Below the pieces are notes generated by a model. It saw only the letters and a program-made list of their open reading frames with translations, had not been told where the DNA came from and made no database searches. From contig NZ_CP112874.1 in NCBI RefSeq assembly GCF_029910235.1, positions 4,392,501 through 4,456,500 on the forward strand: 64,000 nucleotides of DNA, given 5' to 3'. Source of the stretch: Pseudanabaena galeata CCNP1313 (lineage in GTDB: Bacteria > Cyanobacteriota > Cyanobacteriia > Pseudanabaenales > Pseudanabaenaceae). This document shows, in pieces, positions 1 to 8,593 of the stretch; the stretch's first letter is position 1; every line of letters starts with the position of its first letter. The position numbers and the translations under genes are program-made.

Positions 1-13
1 TGCTATCAGATCT

Positions 14-1294
14 ATGCAAAAACTAATTCAGTCAGTAATTGGCTTCATTCAGAAAAAACTAGCGAATCGCTTTGCCCGTAATATTGGCTGGTTAGGCTTA
101 TCAGAAATTCTTATCCGCATCTCGCGATTGGCTGCTACGGTGGTCTTAGCACGATGGCTGTCGGAATATGACTATGGTTTAGCGGCGCTAGTGCTAACTA
201 CCAATGAGTTTGTGAATGTGTTCACGCGCAATGGCATTTTCGATAAGCTAATCCAAGCCCAAGAAGAAGACATTGAAGAGCTATCCCAAACAGCCTATTA
301 CATTAATTGGTTTATTTGCGGTGGCTTATTTCTCATTCAATGTCTGATTGCTTTGCCGATGTCATGGATTTATAAGGACAGCCAAGTAATTTTACCGATC
401 TGTGCGATGGGCTTGGTTTATCTGATGCTACCGATGGGACTAATCCAAGCGGCGCGATCGCAGCGTGAAAACCGCCTCCATGTCTCGGCTTTAGCCAATG
501 CTTTACAGATTTCCACCGACAACATTTTGACGATGATTCTGGCTTGGCAAGGCTTTGGAATGTGGGCGATCGTCTTGCCAAAAGTAATCGTTGCCCCAAT
601 TTGGGTAATCGTCCATCGCTCCAATAATCCTTGGCGATCAACCAAATCCTTTACGCTCCATCGTTGGCAAGAGATTATCCATTTTGGGCGCAGTATTCTT
701 GGTATCCAAATGCTGGCAACCCTCCGCAATAATCTCGATTATTTAATCGCAGGGCATTTCTTAGGGATTAAAGCCCTTGGTTTATATTACTTTGCCTTCA
801 ATGCAGGGCTAGGGATTAGCCTCAGTTTCATTACCGCCGTTGATGCGGCGCTCTATCCGCACCTATGCGAAGCCAGAAGTGACCCTGCACAATTTCGCGA
901 TCGCTATCTCCAGAGTTTCCAATCCATCACCAAAGTAATTATTCCCATTGTCTTAGCACAGGTATTACTTGCACCGATTTATGTTCCTTTAGTATTTGGA
1001 CAGAAATGGATTCCCGCAATTCCCATATTGATTCTCATTTGTCTATCGGCAATCCCGCGCCCCTATGCAAATGCAGCATCCAAAGCACTTTGGGCTTTGG
1101 ACAAACCAAGTTGGGATTTGATTTGGAATGTGCTGTTTACAATCATTTTTGCGATCGCGATTTGTATAGGTACAATCTGGCAAATCACAGGTGTAGCGGC
1201 ATCGGTGATGCTTATTCATTGGGGGGCTATTCCCATATTTGTAATGTGGGTGAAGAAATACATCACCAAGCCTAATCTTCAGGAACAAACCTAA
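14..1294 (+). CDS. Polysaccharide flippase (Wzx/RfbX-like membrane transporter)
   Basis: 426-residue, highly hydrophobic protein with about 12 predicted membrane segments, of the MOP-superfamily lipopolysaccharide/O-antigen flippase type. Such proteins move lipid-linked oligosaccharide across the inner membrane for surface polysaccharide assembly. The N-terminal part (residues 20-70) has the pattern typical of the family: a basic amphipathic start, then NIGWLGLSEIL and ARWLSEYDYGLAAL. The ATG at position 14 is the first in the window and no stop lies between it and base 1, so a slightly longer start upstream cannot be excluded, although the length is normal. The glycosyltransferase that follows 75 bp later on the same strand supports a polysaccharide-export role. 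Substrate unknown. Confidence 0.85.
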   Translation: MQKLIQSVIGFIQKKLANRFARNIGWLGLSEILIRISRLAATVVLARWLSEYDYGLAALVLTTNEFVNVFTRNGIFDKLIQAQEEDIEELSQTAYYINWFICGGLFLIQCLIALPMSWIYKDSQVILPICAMGLVYLMLPMGLIQAARSQRENRLHVSALANALQISTDNILTMILAWQGFGMWAIVLPKVIVAPIWVIVHRSNNPWRSTKSFTLHRWQEIIHFGRSILGIQMLATLRNNLDYLIAGHFLGIKALGLYYFAFNAGLGISLSFITAVDAALYPHLCEARSDPAQFRDRYLQSFQSITKVIIPIVLAQVLLAPIYVPLVFGQKWIPAIPILILICLSAIPRPYANAASKALWALDKPSWDLIWNVLFTIIFAIAICIGTIWQITGVAASVMLIHWGAIPIFVMWVKKYITKPNLQEQT

Positions 1295-1368
1295 TTTAAT
1301 TTGTGATTTGTGTCGCACTTTGCGCGGAACAAATCACAAATTAAGTAATTAATTATCGGTAATAAATC

Positions 1369-2391
1369 ATGGTCAAAGTATCAGTAATCGTCCCAGTTTA
1401 TAATGTTGAGCGTTTTATCGAAGAAACAGTTACATCAGTCTTAGCTCAAACATTTCATGATTTTGAATTAATCATTGTTGACGATCAATCACCCGATCGC
1501 AGTATCGAGATTTGTGAGCAGTTCAACGATCCGCGCATACGGATTGTCCATCAAAAAAATCGGGGTTTAGCAGGGGCAAGAAATACAGGAATTCGTCATG
1601 CTCAAGGCGAATATATTGCCCTGTTAGACAGCGATGATCTCTGGAGTCCTGAAAAACTGGAGAAGCATATTCATCATTTAGACTCCAACCCCAAAGTTGG
1701 TATTAGCTTCAGCCGTTCCGCCTTTATTGATGAAGACAGTAATTCTCTCGGCACATACCAAATGCCCAAGCTGACAGATATTGACGCACCACATTTACTC
1801 TGTCGTAATCCCATTGGCAACGGTTCCGCCCCTGTAATTCGTCGTGAAGCCCTTGAAGGCATTAAGTTTCAAGACAATCTTTATGGTGAAGTTGAAGACT
1901 TCTATTTTGATGATCAATTCCGTCAATCAGAAGATATTGAATGCTGGATTAGAATCGCCATTCAAACCAATTGGCAAATTGAAGGTATTCCCGAACCGCT
2001 TACTCTCTATCGTGTGAATCCTGATAGCCTATCTGCCAACATGAATAAGCAACTGGAATCATGGGAAAAAGTGATCGCCAAAACGCGCACCTATGCCCCT
2101 GATTTATTAGCAAAGTGGGAACCCCTAGCCCGCGCCTACCAGTTCCGATACCTCGCTCGCCGTGCTATTCGCAATAAAGATGGTAAAGCAGCAGTAAAAC
2201 TTGTAAATCGCGCCTTGGCATGTAATTGGAAGATTTTAATTTATGAACCAATGCGATCGCTACTAACGATTTTTGCGGCTTATTTAATCTGGTTATTACC
2301 GCGCAGTTGGTACAACAGCATCGAGAACTTTGCTCTCAAACGGACAGGTGATAGTCAACGCAAGGTGATCGCTAAGGGTAATCAGCATTAG
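1369..2391 (+). CDS. Family 2 glycosyltransferase
   Basis: 340 residues. The N-terminal GT-A fold is clear: VSVIVPVYNVERFIEET at the start, IIVDDQSPDRS near residue 35, the AGARNTG segment near residue 67, and the DxD-like metal/nucleotide-sugar motif LLDSDDLW near residue 85. The C-terminus has a hydrophobic stretch (about residues 300-315) that may attach it to the membrane. It probably transfers a sugar from a nucleotide donor onto a growing surface polysaccharide, together with the flippase upstream. Donor and acceptor cannot be read from the sequence. Confidence 0.88.
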   Translation: MVKVSVIVPVYNVERFIEETVTSVLAQTFHDFELIIVDDQSPDRSIEICEQFNDPRIRIVHQKNRGLAGARNTGIRHAQGEYIALLDSDDLWSPEKLEKHIHHLDSNPKVGISFSRSAFIDEDSNSLGTYQMPKLTDIDAPHLLCRNPIGNGSAPVIRREALEGIKFQDNLYGEVEDFYFDDQFRQSEDIECWIRIAIQTNWQIEGIPEPLTLYRVNPDSLSANMNKQLESWEKVIAKTRTYAPDLLAKWEPLARAYQFRYLARRAIRNKDGKAAVKLVNRALACNWKILIYEPMRSLLTIFAAYLIWLLPRSWYNSIENFALKRTGDSQRKVIAKGNQH

Positions 2392-2444
2392 AGCCAAGTG
2401 AACCTACTCCCAAAATTCTACATAGCTGAGTGCTACCTGAATTA

Positions 2445-2612
2445 TTTAGCATTGTTTAAAAAACGTGAGTTCGATATAGCCATTTGCGGCGTGCTTCGCA
2501 CGCCGCAAATGGCAAAAAATGGTAAGAATCGCTTAGCGATTCTTACCATTTTTGCTTTCGTTGAACTGACGTTAAAAAAGCTCCTGAAGGAGCTTTTTTA
2601 AACAATGCTAAA
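2445..2612. repeat. Old palindrome split by a family C element
   Basis: The outer sequence, read without 2464-2571 and one target duplicate, is a perfect palindrome. The left arm from 2445 (TTTAGCATTGTTTAAAAAA) pairs with the right arm ending at 2612, with GCTCC/GGAGC at its tip (about 2580-2593). The family C element sits inside the left arm. The outer palindrome probably once served as a terminator for the glycosyltransferase. Confidence 0.8.
2464..2571 (+). repeat. Family C MITE-like element, copy 1
   Basis: 108 bp with ends CGTGAGTTCGA and TCAACGAAAGC/TTGAACTGACG, containing two internal palindromes (CATTTGCGGCGTGC...; ATGGTAAGAATCGC...). It is flanked by TTAAAAAA at 2456-2463 and again at 2572-2579, read as a target-site duplication. 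Its orientation is opposite to the other four copies. Confidence 0.85.
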
Positions 2613-2641
2613 CTGCAAATTATCGGTGTATCGCGCTACTC

Positions 2642-3304
2642 ATGGGAATTATTACCAAACGTTCATCTAAAAAAGTTCGGGCTAACGAAATCCTGATCCG
2701 TCTCAAACGGCTTTATCCCGACGCAACTTGCTCGCTGGATTATGAAACTCCTGTACAGCTATTAGTAGCAGTGATCCTCTCGGCCCAATGCACCGATGAG
2801 CGCGTGAATATGGTCACTCCGAAATTATTTGCCAAATATCCTGATGCGATCGCCCTAGCAAACGCCGATCTCGATGAACTCATGGAGTTAGTCCACTCCA
2901 CAGGCTTTTATCGCAACAAAGCCAAAAACATTAGAAGTGCCTGCGAAATGATTGTGCGTGACTTTGAAGGCAAAGTACCAAATACGATGGAAAAGCTGCT
3001 CAAGCTTGCAGGAGTGGCTCGTAAAACTGCCAATGTAGTCTTAGCCCATGCCTATGGGATCAATGCAGGCGTAACCGTTGACACCCATGTAAAGCGACTT
3101 ACTAAAAGACTAGGACTAACCAAATTTGAAGAGCCTATTAAGGTCGAGCGGGATCTGATGGGAATGCTGCCCCAACGGGACTGGGAAAATTGGTCAATCA
3201 GGATTATTTATCATGGACGTGCTGTTTGTAATGCGCGTAAACCTGCTTGCGATCGCTGTGAGCTAGCCGATTTATGTCCATCAGCAAATTATCAAAACCC
3301 ATAA
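2642..3304 (+). CDS. nth: Endonuclease III
   Basis: 220-residue DNA glycosylase/AP lyase that removes oxidised pyrimidines in base-excision repair. It has the helix-hairpin-helix around LAGVARKTANVV (residue ~122) with the catalytic lysine, the catalytic aspartate in VDTHVKRL (~143), and a C-terminal [4Fe-4S] cluster motif C-x6-C-x2-C-x5-C (residues ~198-214). The length is normal. The stop codon lies inside the left arm of a 22-bp palindrome, so the end of the gene and its terminator overlap. Confidence 0.97.
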   Translation: MGIITKRSSKKVRANEILIRLKRLYPDATCSLDYETPVQLLVAVILSAQCTDERVNMVTPKLFAKYPDAIALANADLDELMELVHSTGFYRNKAKNIRSACEMIVRDFEGKVPNTMEKLLKLAGVARKTANVVLAHAYGINAGVTVDTHVKRLTKRLGLTKFEEPIKVERDLMGMLPQRDWENWSIRIIYHGRAVCNARKPACDRCELADLCPSANYQNP

Positions 3305-3371
3305 AGTTACGCCCCGCAGGGGCGTAACTTTATGGGTTTTGGTTTGTAATTATTTATGTCTAGCTACTCAA
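3294..3371 (+). repeat. Family B element, copy 1: 22-bp palindrome plus tail
   Basis: Perfect stem AAAACCCATAAAGTTACGCC(CC) at 3294-3315 and its complement at 3319-3340, loop GCA. It is followed by the family tail TTTGTAATTATTTATGTCTA and GCTACTC. It contains the nth stop codon and can act as a terminator. Four other copies carry the same tail. Confidence 0.8.
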
Positions 3372-3402
3372 AGTAAAAACTTGGCAAAGCCAAGTTTTTA
3401 CT
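3372..3402. terminator. Palindrome downstream of nth
   Basis: Stem AGTAAAAACTTGGC, loop AAA, and its complement; 14 bp per arm, perfect. It has an A-tract on one side and a T-tract on the other, so it could terminate from either direction. Confidence 0.55.
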
Positions 3403-3513
3403 AGTGGTTGTGAAGTTTTCTAAAGATCCGCCCCCATTATGCAGAGACATCCGCGCTTATTCCCTAAAATGAAGACAAAATTCTCCCTGCAATCTTTAAC
3501 TTAATAAAGACTT

Positions 3514-3987
3514 ATGACAGATTTTGTAAAACCCTTCAAAAACGATCCCCAACTAGGGAATTTGTCTACACCCGTTAGCGATTCTGCGATCGTTAAGGCT
3601 TTTATCGGCAACCTTCCTGCTTACCGTGCAGGCTTGTCTCCTAGCCGTCGTGGTCTAGAAATCGGCATGGCTCATGGCTACTTCATTTACGGGCCCTTTG
3701 CATTACTAGGACCTCTGAGAAATACAGAATTAGCTAGCCTTGCTGGTCTTTTGGCAACGCTCGCATCTGTTGTGCTTTTGACCGTTGGCTTGTCCTTATA
3801 TGGTCAAACTGTAACTAAGTTGCAATCTAGCTCTGCCTTAGAAGCCCCTGCTGAATTGGGTACACCTGCTGGTTGGAGCGAATTTGCTAGTAGCTTCTTG
3901 CTTGGTGGTGCTGGTGGTGCTGCATTTGCATACTTCCTCAACTACCTAGAGCCAATGCAAAAATTCCTTGGTTTGCTTTGGAATTAG
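3514..3987 (+). CDS. psaL: Photosystem I reaction center subunit XI
   Basis: 157 residues. PsaL forms the contact between monomers in the cyanobacterial photosystem I trimer or tetramer, in the thylakoid membrane, and binds chlorophyll. The conserved N-terminal stretch VKPFKNDPQLGNLSTPVSDS, the SRRGLEIGMAHGYFIYGPF segment and the C-terminal glycine-rich membrane helix GGAGGAAFAYFLNYL are all present. It is followed 100 bp later by psaI, the usual gene partner. The ATG is preceded by an AT-rich leader without a strong ribosome binding site. Confidence 0.98.
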   Translation: MTDFVKPFKNDPQLGNLSTPVSDSAIVKAFIGNLPAYRAGLSPSRRGLEIGMAHGYFIYGPFALLGPLRNTELASLAGLLATLASVVLLTVGLSLYGQTVTKLQSSSALEAPAELGTPAGWSEFASSFLLGGAGGAAFAYFLNYLEPMQKFLGLLWN

Positions 3988-4087
3988 ATTTGCTTTTGGT
4001 GTTGTTAGCTTCAGCTCCAAATCATATTAATTTAATCTAAATCAGATCCTCAAAAATTTATATCTTAATTCAAGGAAACCCACGACC

Positions 4088-4198
4088 ATGACTGGATACT
4101 ACGCACATTACTACGTCTCTTTCATCTTCGTACCACTCATTGGTGTAATCCTCCCGATCGCCACCATGGGATTACTTCTCAACTATATTGAGAACTAA
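4088..4198 (+). CDS. psaI: Photosystem I reaction center subunit VIII
   Basis: 36-residue protein. It begins MTGYYAHYYVSFIFVPLIG and ends LLLNYIEN, giving one transmembrane helix. PsaI is a small photosystem I subunit that helps bind PsaL and stabilise trimers. The start is preceded by AAGGAA (about 4073-4078). Its place directly behind psaL on the same strand fits a psaL-psaI transcript. This length is normal for the family. Confidence 0.95.
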   Translation: MTGYYAHYYVSFIFVPLIGVILPIATMGLLLNYIEN

Positions 4199-4332
4199 TT
4201 TACAAAATTGGAAACTAGGCTCTTTGTAGTCTTAATTTTCAATATCTTTAAACTTGCTCTTCGTATTTTTTATCACATTCTCAAAAACAGGAAAGGCGAT
4301 CTCTATATTATAGCGATCGCCTTTCCTGCTTT

Positions 4333-4446
4333 TATAGCTGTCGCCATTCTTGTTAGGACATAAAACCCAAATAGTGTGAGGCGGCGCGAAGCGCCGCCTC
4401 ACACTATTTGGGTTTTGATTTGTCCTGATACAGATGGCTATAGCTA
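4333..4446 (+). repeat. Family A element, copy 1
   Basis: About 114 bp with imperfect terminal inverted repeats (TATAGCTGTCGCCATTCTTG left, CAGATGGCTATAGCTA right). The core is a long perfect palindrome, 4361-4415 (arm AAAACCCAAATAGTGTGAGG then CGGCGC, loop GAA). Copy 2 at 15119-15231 is the same element in inverse orientation. Confidence 0.85.
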
Positions 4447-4489
4447 TACCAGACGCTAAGATAAAGACATTATCTTTAGTTTTATTTCT

Positions 4490-4993
4490 ATGCAATTTTT
4501 AAAACCGTCTTCATTTTTGCGCTTAGCGATCGCGCTAGTACTTGCGATCGCCTGTTTACTGACATCGCCTATCAAGACCCAAGCGGAAACACTCTCATTT
4601 AGCCACGCCCAGCTAAAAAACAGAGACTTTTCAGGCAGAGATCTGGTCGGTTCAGGCTTTGCCAATGCCAACATGGAAGGAGCCAACTTTGAAAATGCCG
4701 ATGTGCGCGGAGCCGTATTTAGCGCTTCGATTTTAAGAAGGGCAAACCTCAAAGGGGCGAATTTTTCAGGTGGGCTACTTGATCAAGCGGACTTTGCTAA
4801 AGCTGATCTCAGTGATGCGTTGCTAGTCGAAACAATCTTATTACGCAGTACCTTTGATTTTGTGAATATTGATGGGGCAGATTTCACCGACGCGATCATG
4901 GATGGTGGACAACGCAAATGGCTATGCACGAAAGCAAAAGGCACAAACTCGAAAACTGGTATTGATACCAGAGAATCTTTAGAGTGCAACTAA
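4490..4993 (+). CDS. Exported (probably thylakoid-lumen) pentapeptide-repeat protein
   Basis: 167 residues. Residues 1-32 form a Sec-type signal peptide: a basic start, then LAIALVLAIACLL, and a likely cleavage near IKTQAE. The mature part has tandem A(N/D)LxX pentapeptides (about residues 42-135), which form a right-handed beta-helix. The C-terminal QRKWLCTKAKGTNSKTG and final cysteine resemble other cyanobacterial lumenal pentapeptide proteins. Biochemical role unknown. A strong terminator hairpin follows immediately. Confidence 0.8.
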   Translation: MQFLKPSSFLRLAIALVLAIACLLTSPIKTQAETLSFSHAQLKNRDFSGRDLVGSGFANANMEGANFENADVRGAVFSASILRRANLKGANFSGGLLDQADFAKADLSDALLVETILLRSTFDFVNIDGADFTDAIMDGGQRKWLCTKAKGTNSKTGIDTRESLECN

Positions 4994-5020
4994 AAAGCCG
5001 CCCAATTGGGCGGCTTTTTA
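4993..5020 (+). terminator. Rho-independent terminator
   Basis: Stem AAAAAGCCGCCC, loop AATT, complement GGGCGGCTTTTT. It is placed right after the pentapeptide gene stop codon and may also serve mraY arriving from the other strand. Confidence 0.85.
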
Positions 5021-5044
5021 AAGTGTATTTCGTGATTAGCTTAT

Positions 5045-6148
5045 CTATGGAAGTTTGCTAACCAAAAGTGCGATCGCTACTAAAAGCCCACCAGTGAGAT
5101 AAAAGAATTTGACCACATGCAACTCATGCCACCCACTTAACTCTAAGTGATGATGAAAAGGAGCCATTTTAAAAAGACGCTTGCCCATGCCAGTTTCGTC
5201 TTTGGTTGCCTTGTAGTAGGAAACCTGTGCAATCACCGAAATTGATTCCCAGATAAAGATTGCACCAATAATTAGGAAAGCCCAAAGCAAGTTACCGAGG
5301 ATCGCCGTCGATGCAAGCGCACCACCTAAAGCAAGTGATCCTGTATCCCCCATGAATACCCTTGCTGGGTAACGGTTATGCCAGAGAAACCCTAAATAGC
5401 TACCACTGAGGCACATGCAGAAAATAGCAAGTTCTTTGTTTTGAGGAAATAATAATAAGCCCATCCCAAACAAAGCGATCGCACCCGTGCCACCAGCTAA
5501 GCCATCTAAGCCATCGGTGAGGTTGGTCGCATTGCTGCTGCCAAGGAATACAAACAAGGCAAGTGGGAAAAACAGTAGACCGAGTGGAATCACAAATTTT
5601 AAAGGCAAATTAATCGTGGCGATCGCCTGCCAGTTTTGGGTTATTCCTAGCCATCCACAGAAACAAGCGGCGAAGAATGCTTGGAGGAAAATTTTGGAGC
5701 GTGGAGACAAGCCTTTATTGGAGTGGCGGCGCAGAATTTTCCAATCATCTAGCCAACCGATAAAGGCGAAAGAAAGAGTCAGCAAGCTACAAGCTATGAC
5801 TTTGTCGTTAAAACCAGACCAGACCAACGACAATAAAATTCCGACAGGTATAATGAATATCCCCCCCATCGTCGGCGTACCTTGTTTTTTGAGGTGAGCC
5901 TGTGGACCATCTTCACGGATGATTTGACCAGCCTTGAGGCGACGCAACGCAGGTACAGCAAGAGTCCCCAACGCAGCTACACCACCACCCCCAAATGTGA
6001 ATGGTAACAGCAAACTTGAACTTATATTAGGATTCAAGAAAAGATCGACACCAACAATTAAACTTATTAAACCGATTGCTAAACCAAGTGCTAGGCTACT
6101 TCCTGTCGGAAATTTTGCTTTCCTAACTCTCACACCAGTATCAACCAT
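5045..6148 (-). CDS. mraY: Phospho-N-acetylmuramoyl-pentapeptide transferase
   Basis: 367-residue multi-pass membrane enzyme. It transfers phospho-MurNAc-pentapeptide from UDP to undecaprenyl phosphate, making lipid I in peptidoglycan synthesis. Family signatures are present: MGGIFIIPVG, the acidic pair in GWLDDWK, NATNLTDGLDGLAGG, FMGDTGSLALGG, and the C-terminal FHHHLELSGWHE. The length is normal. The ATG at 6148 is the first in frame and begins the cytoplasmic N-terminus. It is read convergently to the pentapeptide gene and is monocistronic here. Confidence 0.97.
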   Translation of the reverse strand: MVDTGVRVRKAKFPTGSSLALGLAIGLISLIVGVDLFLNPNISSSLLLPFTFGGGGVAALGTLAVPALRRLKAGQIIREDGPQAHLKKQGTPTMGGIFIIPVGILLSLVWSGFNDKVIACSLLTLSFAFIGWLDDWKILRRHSNKGLSPRSKIFLQAFFAACFCGWLGITQNWQAIATINLPLKFVIPLGLLFFPLALFVFLGSSNATNLTDGLDGLAGGTGAIALFGMGLLLFPQNKELAIFCMCLSGSYLGFLWHNRYPARVFMGDTGSLALGGALASTAILGNLLWAFLIIGAIFIWESISVIAQVSYYKATKDETGMGKRLFKMAPFHHHLELSGWHELHVVKFFYLTGGLLVAIALLVSKLP

Positions 6149-6381
6149 TGCCGCTCCTCACACCCACAGTAACCATCACACTTTTTTTAGATCGAACTTT
6201 AGATCAGCAGCTTTTTTACGGCTTTGTAACAGATGATTAAATATCATCTGAATATACGCTCTTAGATACCAAATAATGACCGCATTTGTCTACAGTGCAA
6301 CCATTGAATTTTGATAATTCTTGAATCTTTGAACTCAATTTTTGTAAATATCCCTTTAATTTTAAGTTTGTTAAATTGCCG

Positions 6382-7731
6382 ATGACGAGTAAGAATTCTC
6401 GACAAATTGCTTTAGAAGCACTACGTTTGATTCAAAGACGCAATGCCTACGCGGATGTAGCGCTTGACTGTACGCTGTCGCGAGCGCGTCAGGATAACAT
6501 TAATCTCCCAGAAAGCGATCGCCGTCTGATCACGGAGTTAGTGTATGGATGTACGCGTCGCCAAAAAACCCTGCAAGCGGTTTTGCAAAACTTCTCACAA
6601 AAACCAACCACAAAATTACCACCCGACTTATTAATAATCTTACACATTGGTATCTACCAACTATGTTTTCTCGATCGCATCAAGCCATCGGCGATCGTTC
6701 ATACCACGGTGGAATTGGTTAAAGAAAACAATTTAAAGGGCTTGTCAGGATTTACAAACGGGGTAATGCGATCCATACTCAGAGCCAAGGAGAAGGAAGA
6801 TATTCTTGCCAATATTACCGATCCCGCCAGTTTTTATAGCTATCCTGAATGGTTGATCGAATTATGGCAAAAAGAATTTGGTCAAGAAGCGATCGCAAAT
6901 ATTTGCAATTGGTTTAATCAAACCCCTCATCTTGATTTACGGGTCAATCTTTTACATGCGACTAGGGATCAAGTCCTCGCTGCTTTTGCTGAATCTGAAA
7001 TCAAAGCTGAGCCGATTCCCTATTTACCCGATGGTATCCGCGTGGCTCAAGGTGCAGGGGATGTGAGCCAATTACCCAAGTTTAAAGAGGGTTGGTGGTC
7101 AGTACAGGACGCGAGCGCTCAGTTAGTCACTTACTTATTAGATCCGCAACCTGATGAGATCATTATCGATGCCTGTGCTGCCCCCGGTGGTAAAACTACG
7201 CATATTAGCGATCGCCTAAAAAATACGGGTAAAGTTTATGCCCTAGATCGTCTGGCAAGTCGTCTTAAAAAGATTGATCAAAATACGGCTCGTCTGGGGA
7301 TCACGAATGTACAGACCATTGAGATTGATGCTCGTGAATTTGGAGAATTGCCAGAAAGTAAATGCGATCGCGTATTACTAGATGTACCTTGCTCTGGACT
7401 CGGAACATTACATCGTCACGCCGATGCTCGTTGGCGACAAACTCCCGAAGAACCCTATAAATTAGCTAAAACTCAATCTGAAATTCTCGAACGCGCCACG
7501 CAATGGGTTAAACCCGAAGGTGTAATTGTTTACAGCACTTGCACGATTCATCCTGCTGAAAACGAAGAAGTTATTGAGCAGTTTTTAAACAATCATCCCG
7601 ATTGGCAAATTGTGCCGCCAAGTGTTGATAATCCTGCGGCTCATTTTGCAAGCGATCGGGGTTGGATTAAAGTCTTGCCCCACGAACATGACATGGATGG
7701 TTTCTTCATGGTAAAACTTCAGAAAATATAG
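6382..7731 (+). CDS. rsmB: 16S rRNA (cytosine-967-C5)-methyltransferase
   Basis: 449 residues from the ATG at 6382; a TTG two codons upstream is in frame but less likely. Residues ~5-140 are the NusB-like RNA-binding domain. The Rossmann methyltransferase domain carries the SAM motif DACAAPGGKTTHI, the catalytic DVPCSGLGTLHRH loop and the second cysteine in YSTCTIHPAENE. It methylates 16S rRNA at C967 using S-adenosylmethionine. Length and motif order are normal for RsmB. Confidence 0.95.
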   Translation: MTSKNSRQIALEALRLIQRRNAYADVALDCTLSRARQDNINLPESDRRLITELVYGCTRRQKTLQAVLQNFSQKPTTKLPPDLLIILHIGIYQLCFLDRIKPSAIVHTTVELVKENNLKGLSGFTNGVMRSILRAKEKEDILANITDPASFYSYPEWLIELWQKEFGQEAIANICNWFNQTPHLDLRVNLLHATRDQVLAAFAESEIKAEPIPYLPDGIRVAQGAGDVSQLPKFKEGWWSVQDASAQLVTYLLDPQPDEIIIDACAAPGGKTTHISDRLKNTGKVYALDRLASRLKKIDQNTARLGITNVQTIEIDAREFGELPESKCDRVLLDVPCSGLGTLHRHADARWRQTPEEPYKLAKTQSEILERATQWVKPEGVIVYSTCTIHPAENEEVIEQFLNNHPDWQIVPPSVDNPAAHFASDRGWIKVLPHEHDMDGFFMVKLQKI

Positions 7732-7849
7732 TCACTAATCAAGCTTTAACTTATTTGAATTAACTATAAATAAGTCTGTAAATAAGTCTGTCTAGTGGTT
7801 TCAGCTAACAACTATATAATTAGACTAAAGCTGTTCAAGTCTATAAGAT

Positions 7850-8050
7850 ATGCTAAAAACTCTTTGGGCTACTGTTCAAAATGGAAAGATCGAATTGCTA
7901 GAGGCTTCAGAATTGCCAGAAGGCTCAAGGATACTAGTAACTGTACTTGCATCTGATTACGAATCTGAATTTTGGCTTCAGGCAAGTCAAACATCACTTG
8001 ATGCTGTTTGGGACAATATTGAAGATGATGTCTATGCCCAATTACTCTAA
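7850..8050 (+). CDS. Antitoxin of a MazF/PemK-type pair
   Basis: 66-residue protein directly upstream of, and overlapping, a MazF/PemK-like toxin gene. The N-terminus (LWATVQNGKIELLEASELPEGSRILVTVL) looks like the short beta-hairpin antitoxins of the DUF104/DUF2281 type. The C-terminal half (WLQASQTSLDAVWDNIEDDVYAQLL) is the probable toxin-binding tail. The assignment rests mainly on gene order and size. The toxin start codon lies inside this gene, so translation is coupled. Confidence 0.7.
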   Translation: MLKTLWATVQNGKIELLEASELPEGSRILVTVLASDYESEFWLQASQTSLDAVWDNIEDDVYAQLL

Positions 8051-8324
8051 AAATAGTGTCATTTTAGTTAGATATCCCTTTTCAGACTTATCTAACGCTA
8101 AAGTTAGACCTGCGGTTTTAGTAAGTGCGCCACATATTTCTCAAGATATTCTGATTGTGCCGTTGACTAGCAAAACATCGGGATTGCTGGAGGGAGAATT
8201 TATCCTACCTAATTGGTCAGTAGCAGGGCTTAACGCTGTTACAGCAGTCAAGTGTGGAATATACACAGTAAACAAAAATTTAGTGATTAAACAAGTTGGT
8301 CAGCTAACTAATTCTGATTCATAA
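8034..8324 (+). CDS. MazF/PemK-type endoribonuclease toxin, 3'-truncated by a stop codon
   Basis: 96 residues. Start candidates are ATGs at 8025, 8028 and 8034; the last matches the usual family start (MPNYSKNSVILVRYPFSDLS). MazF/PemK toxins cleave mRNA at short sequences. The fold landmarks are present: the beta strand with PFSDLSNAKVRPAVLVS and the IVPLTSK strand. The ORF ends QLTNSDS then TAA. The same frame continues past the stop (8325-8360) with ILSQSLKIWLGI and a TGA at 8361-8363, which looks like the usual final helix of this family. The last 12-13 residues have therefore probably been lost to a nonsense change, and activity is uncertain. Confidence 0.75.
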   Translation: MPNYSKNSVILVRYPFSDLSNAKVRPAVLVSAPHISQDILIVPLTSKTSGLLEGEFILPNWSVAGLNAVTAVKCGIYTVNKNLVIKQVGQLTNSDS

Positions 8325-8593
8325 ATACTTTCACAATCTTTAAAAATCTGGCTTGGCATTTGAGTCAAATAAGATGAAAGTAATGATCGCCCCTCAAAAC
8401 CCAAAAAAATCGCCAAATTTCCCTGAGAGTATGGCAAATCCATTGCTCACAGAAATTGGCGATCGCAGATGATCTGTAAGTTTTTGGATATTACACTCTC
8501 AGTGCTAGCTTGATCGATTCTCCAGAGTCATTTCCTGTCAAGGTGTCATAATATAAATCATCGTAAATAATGCGATCTCTAAAGGCAAATTTT

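Noticed and set aside
2398-2601. 67-codon ORF after the glycosyltransferase
   Set aside because: It runs across a split palindrome and a family C element; the open frame is a by-product of the repeats.
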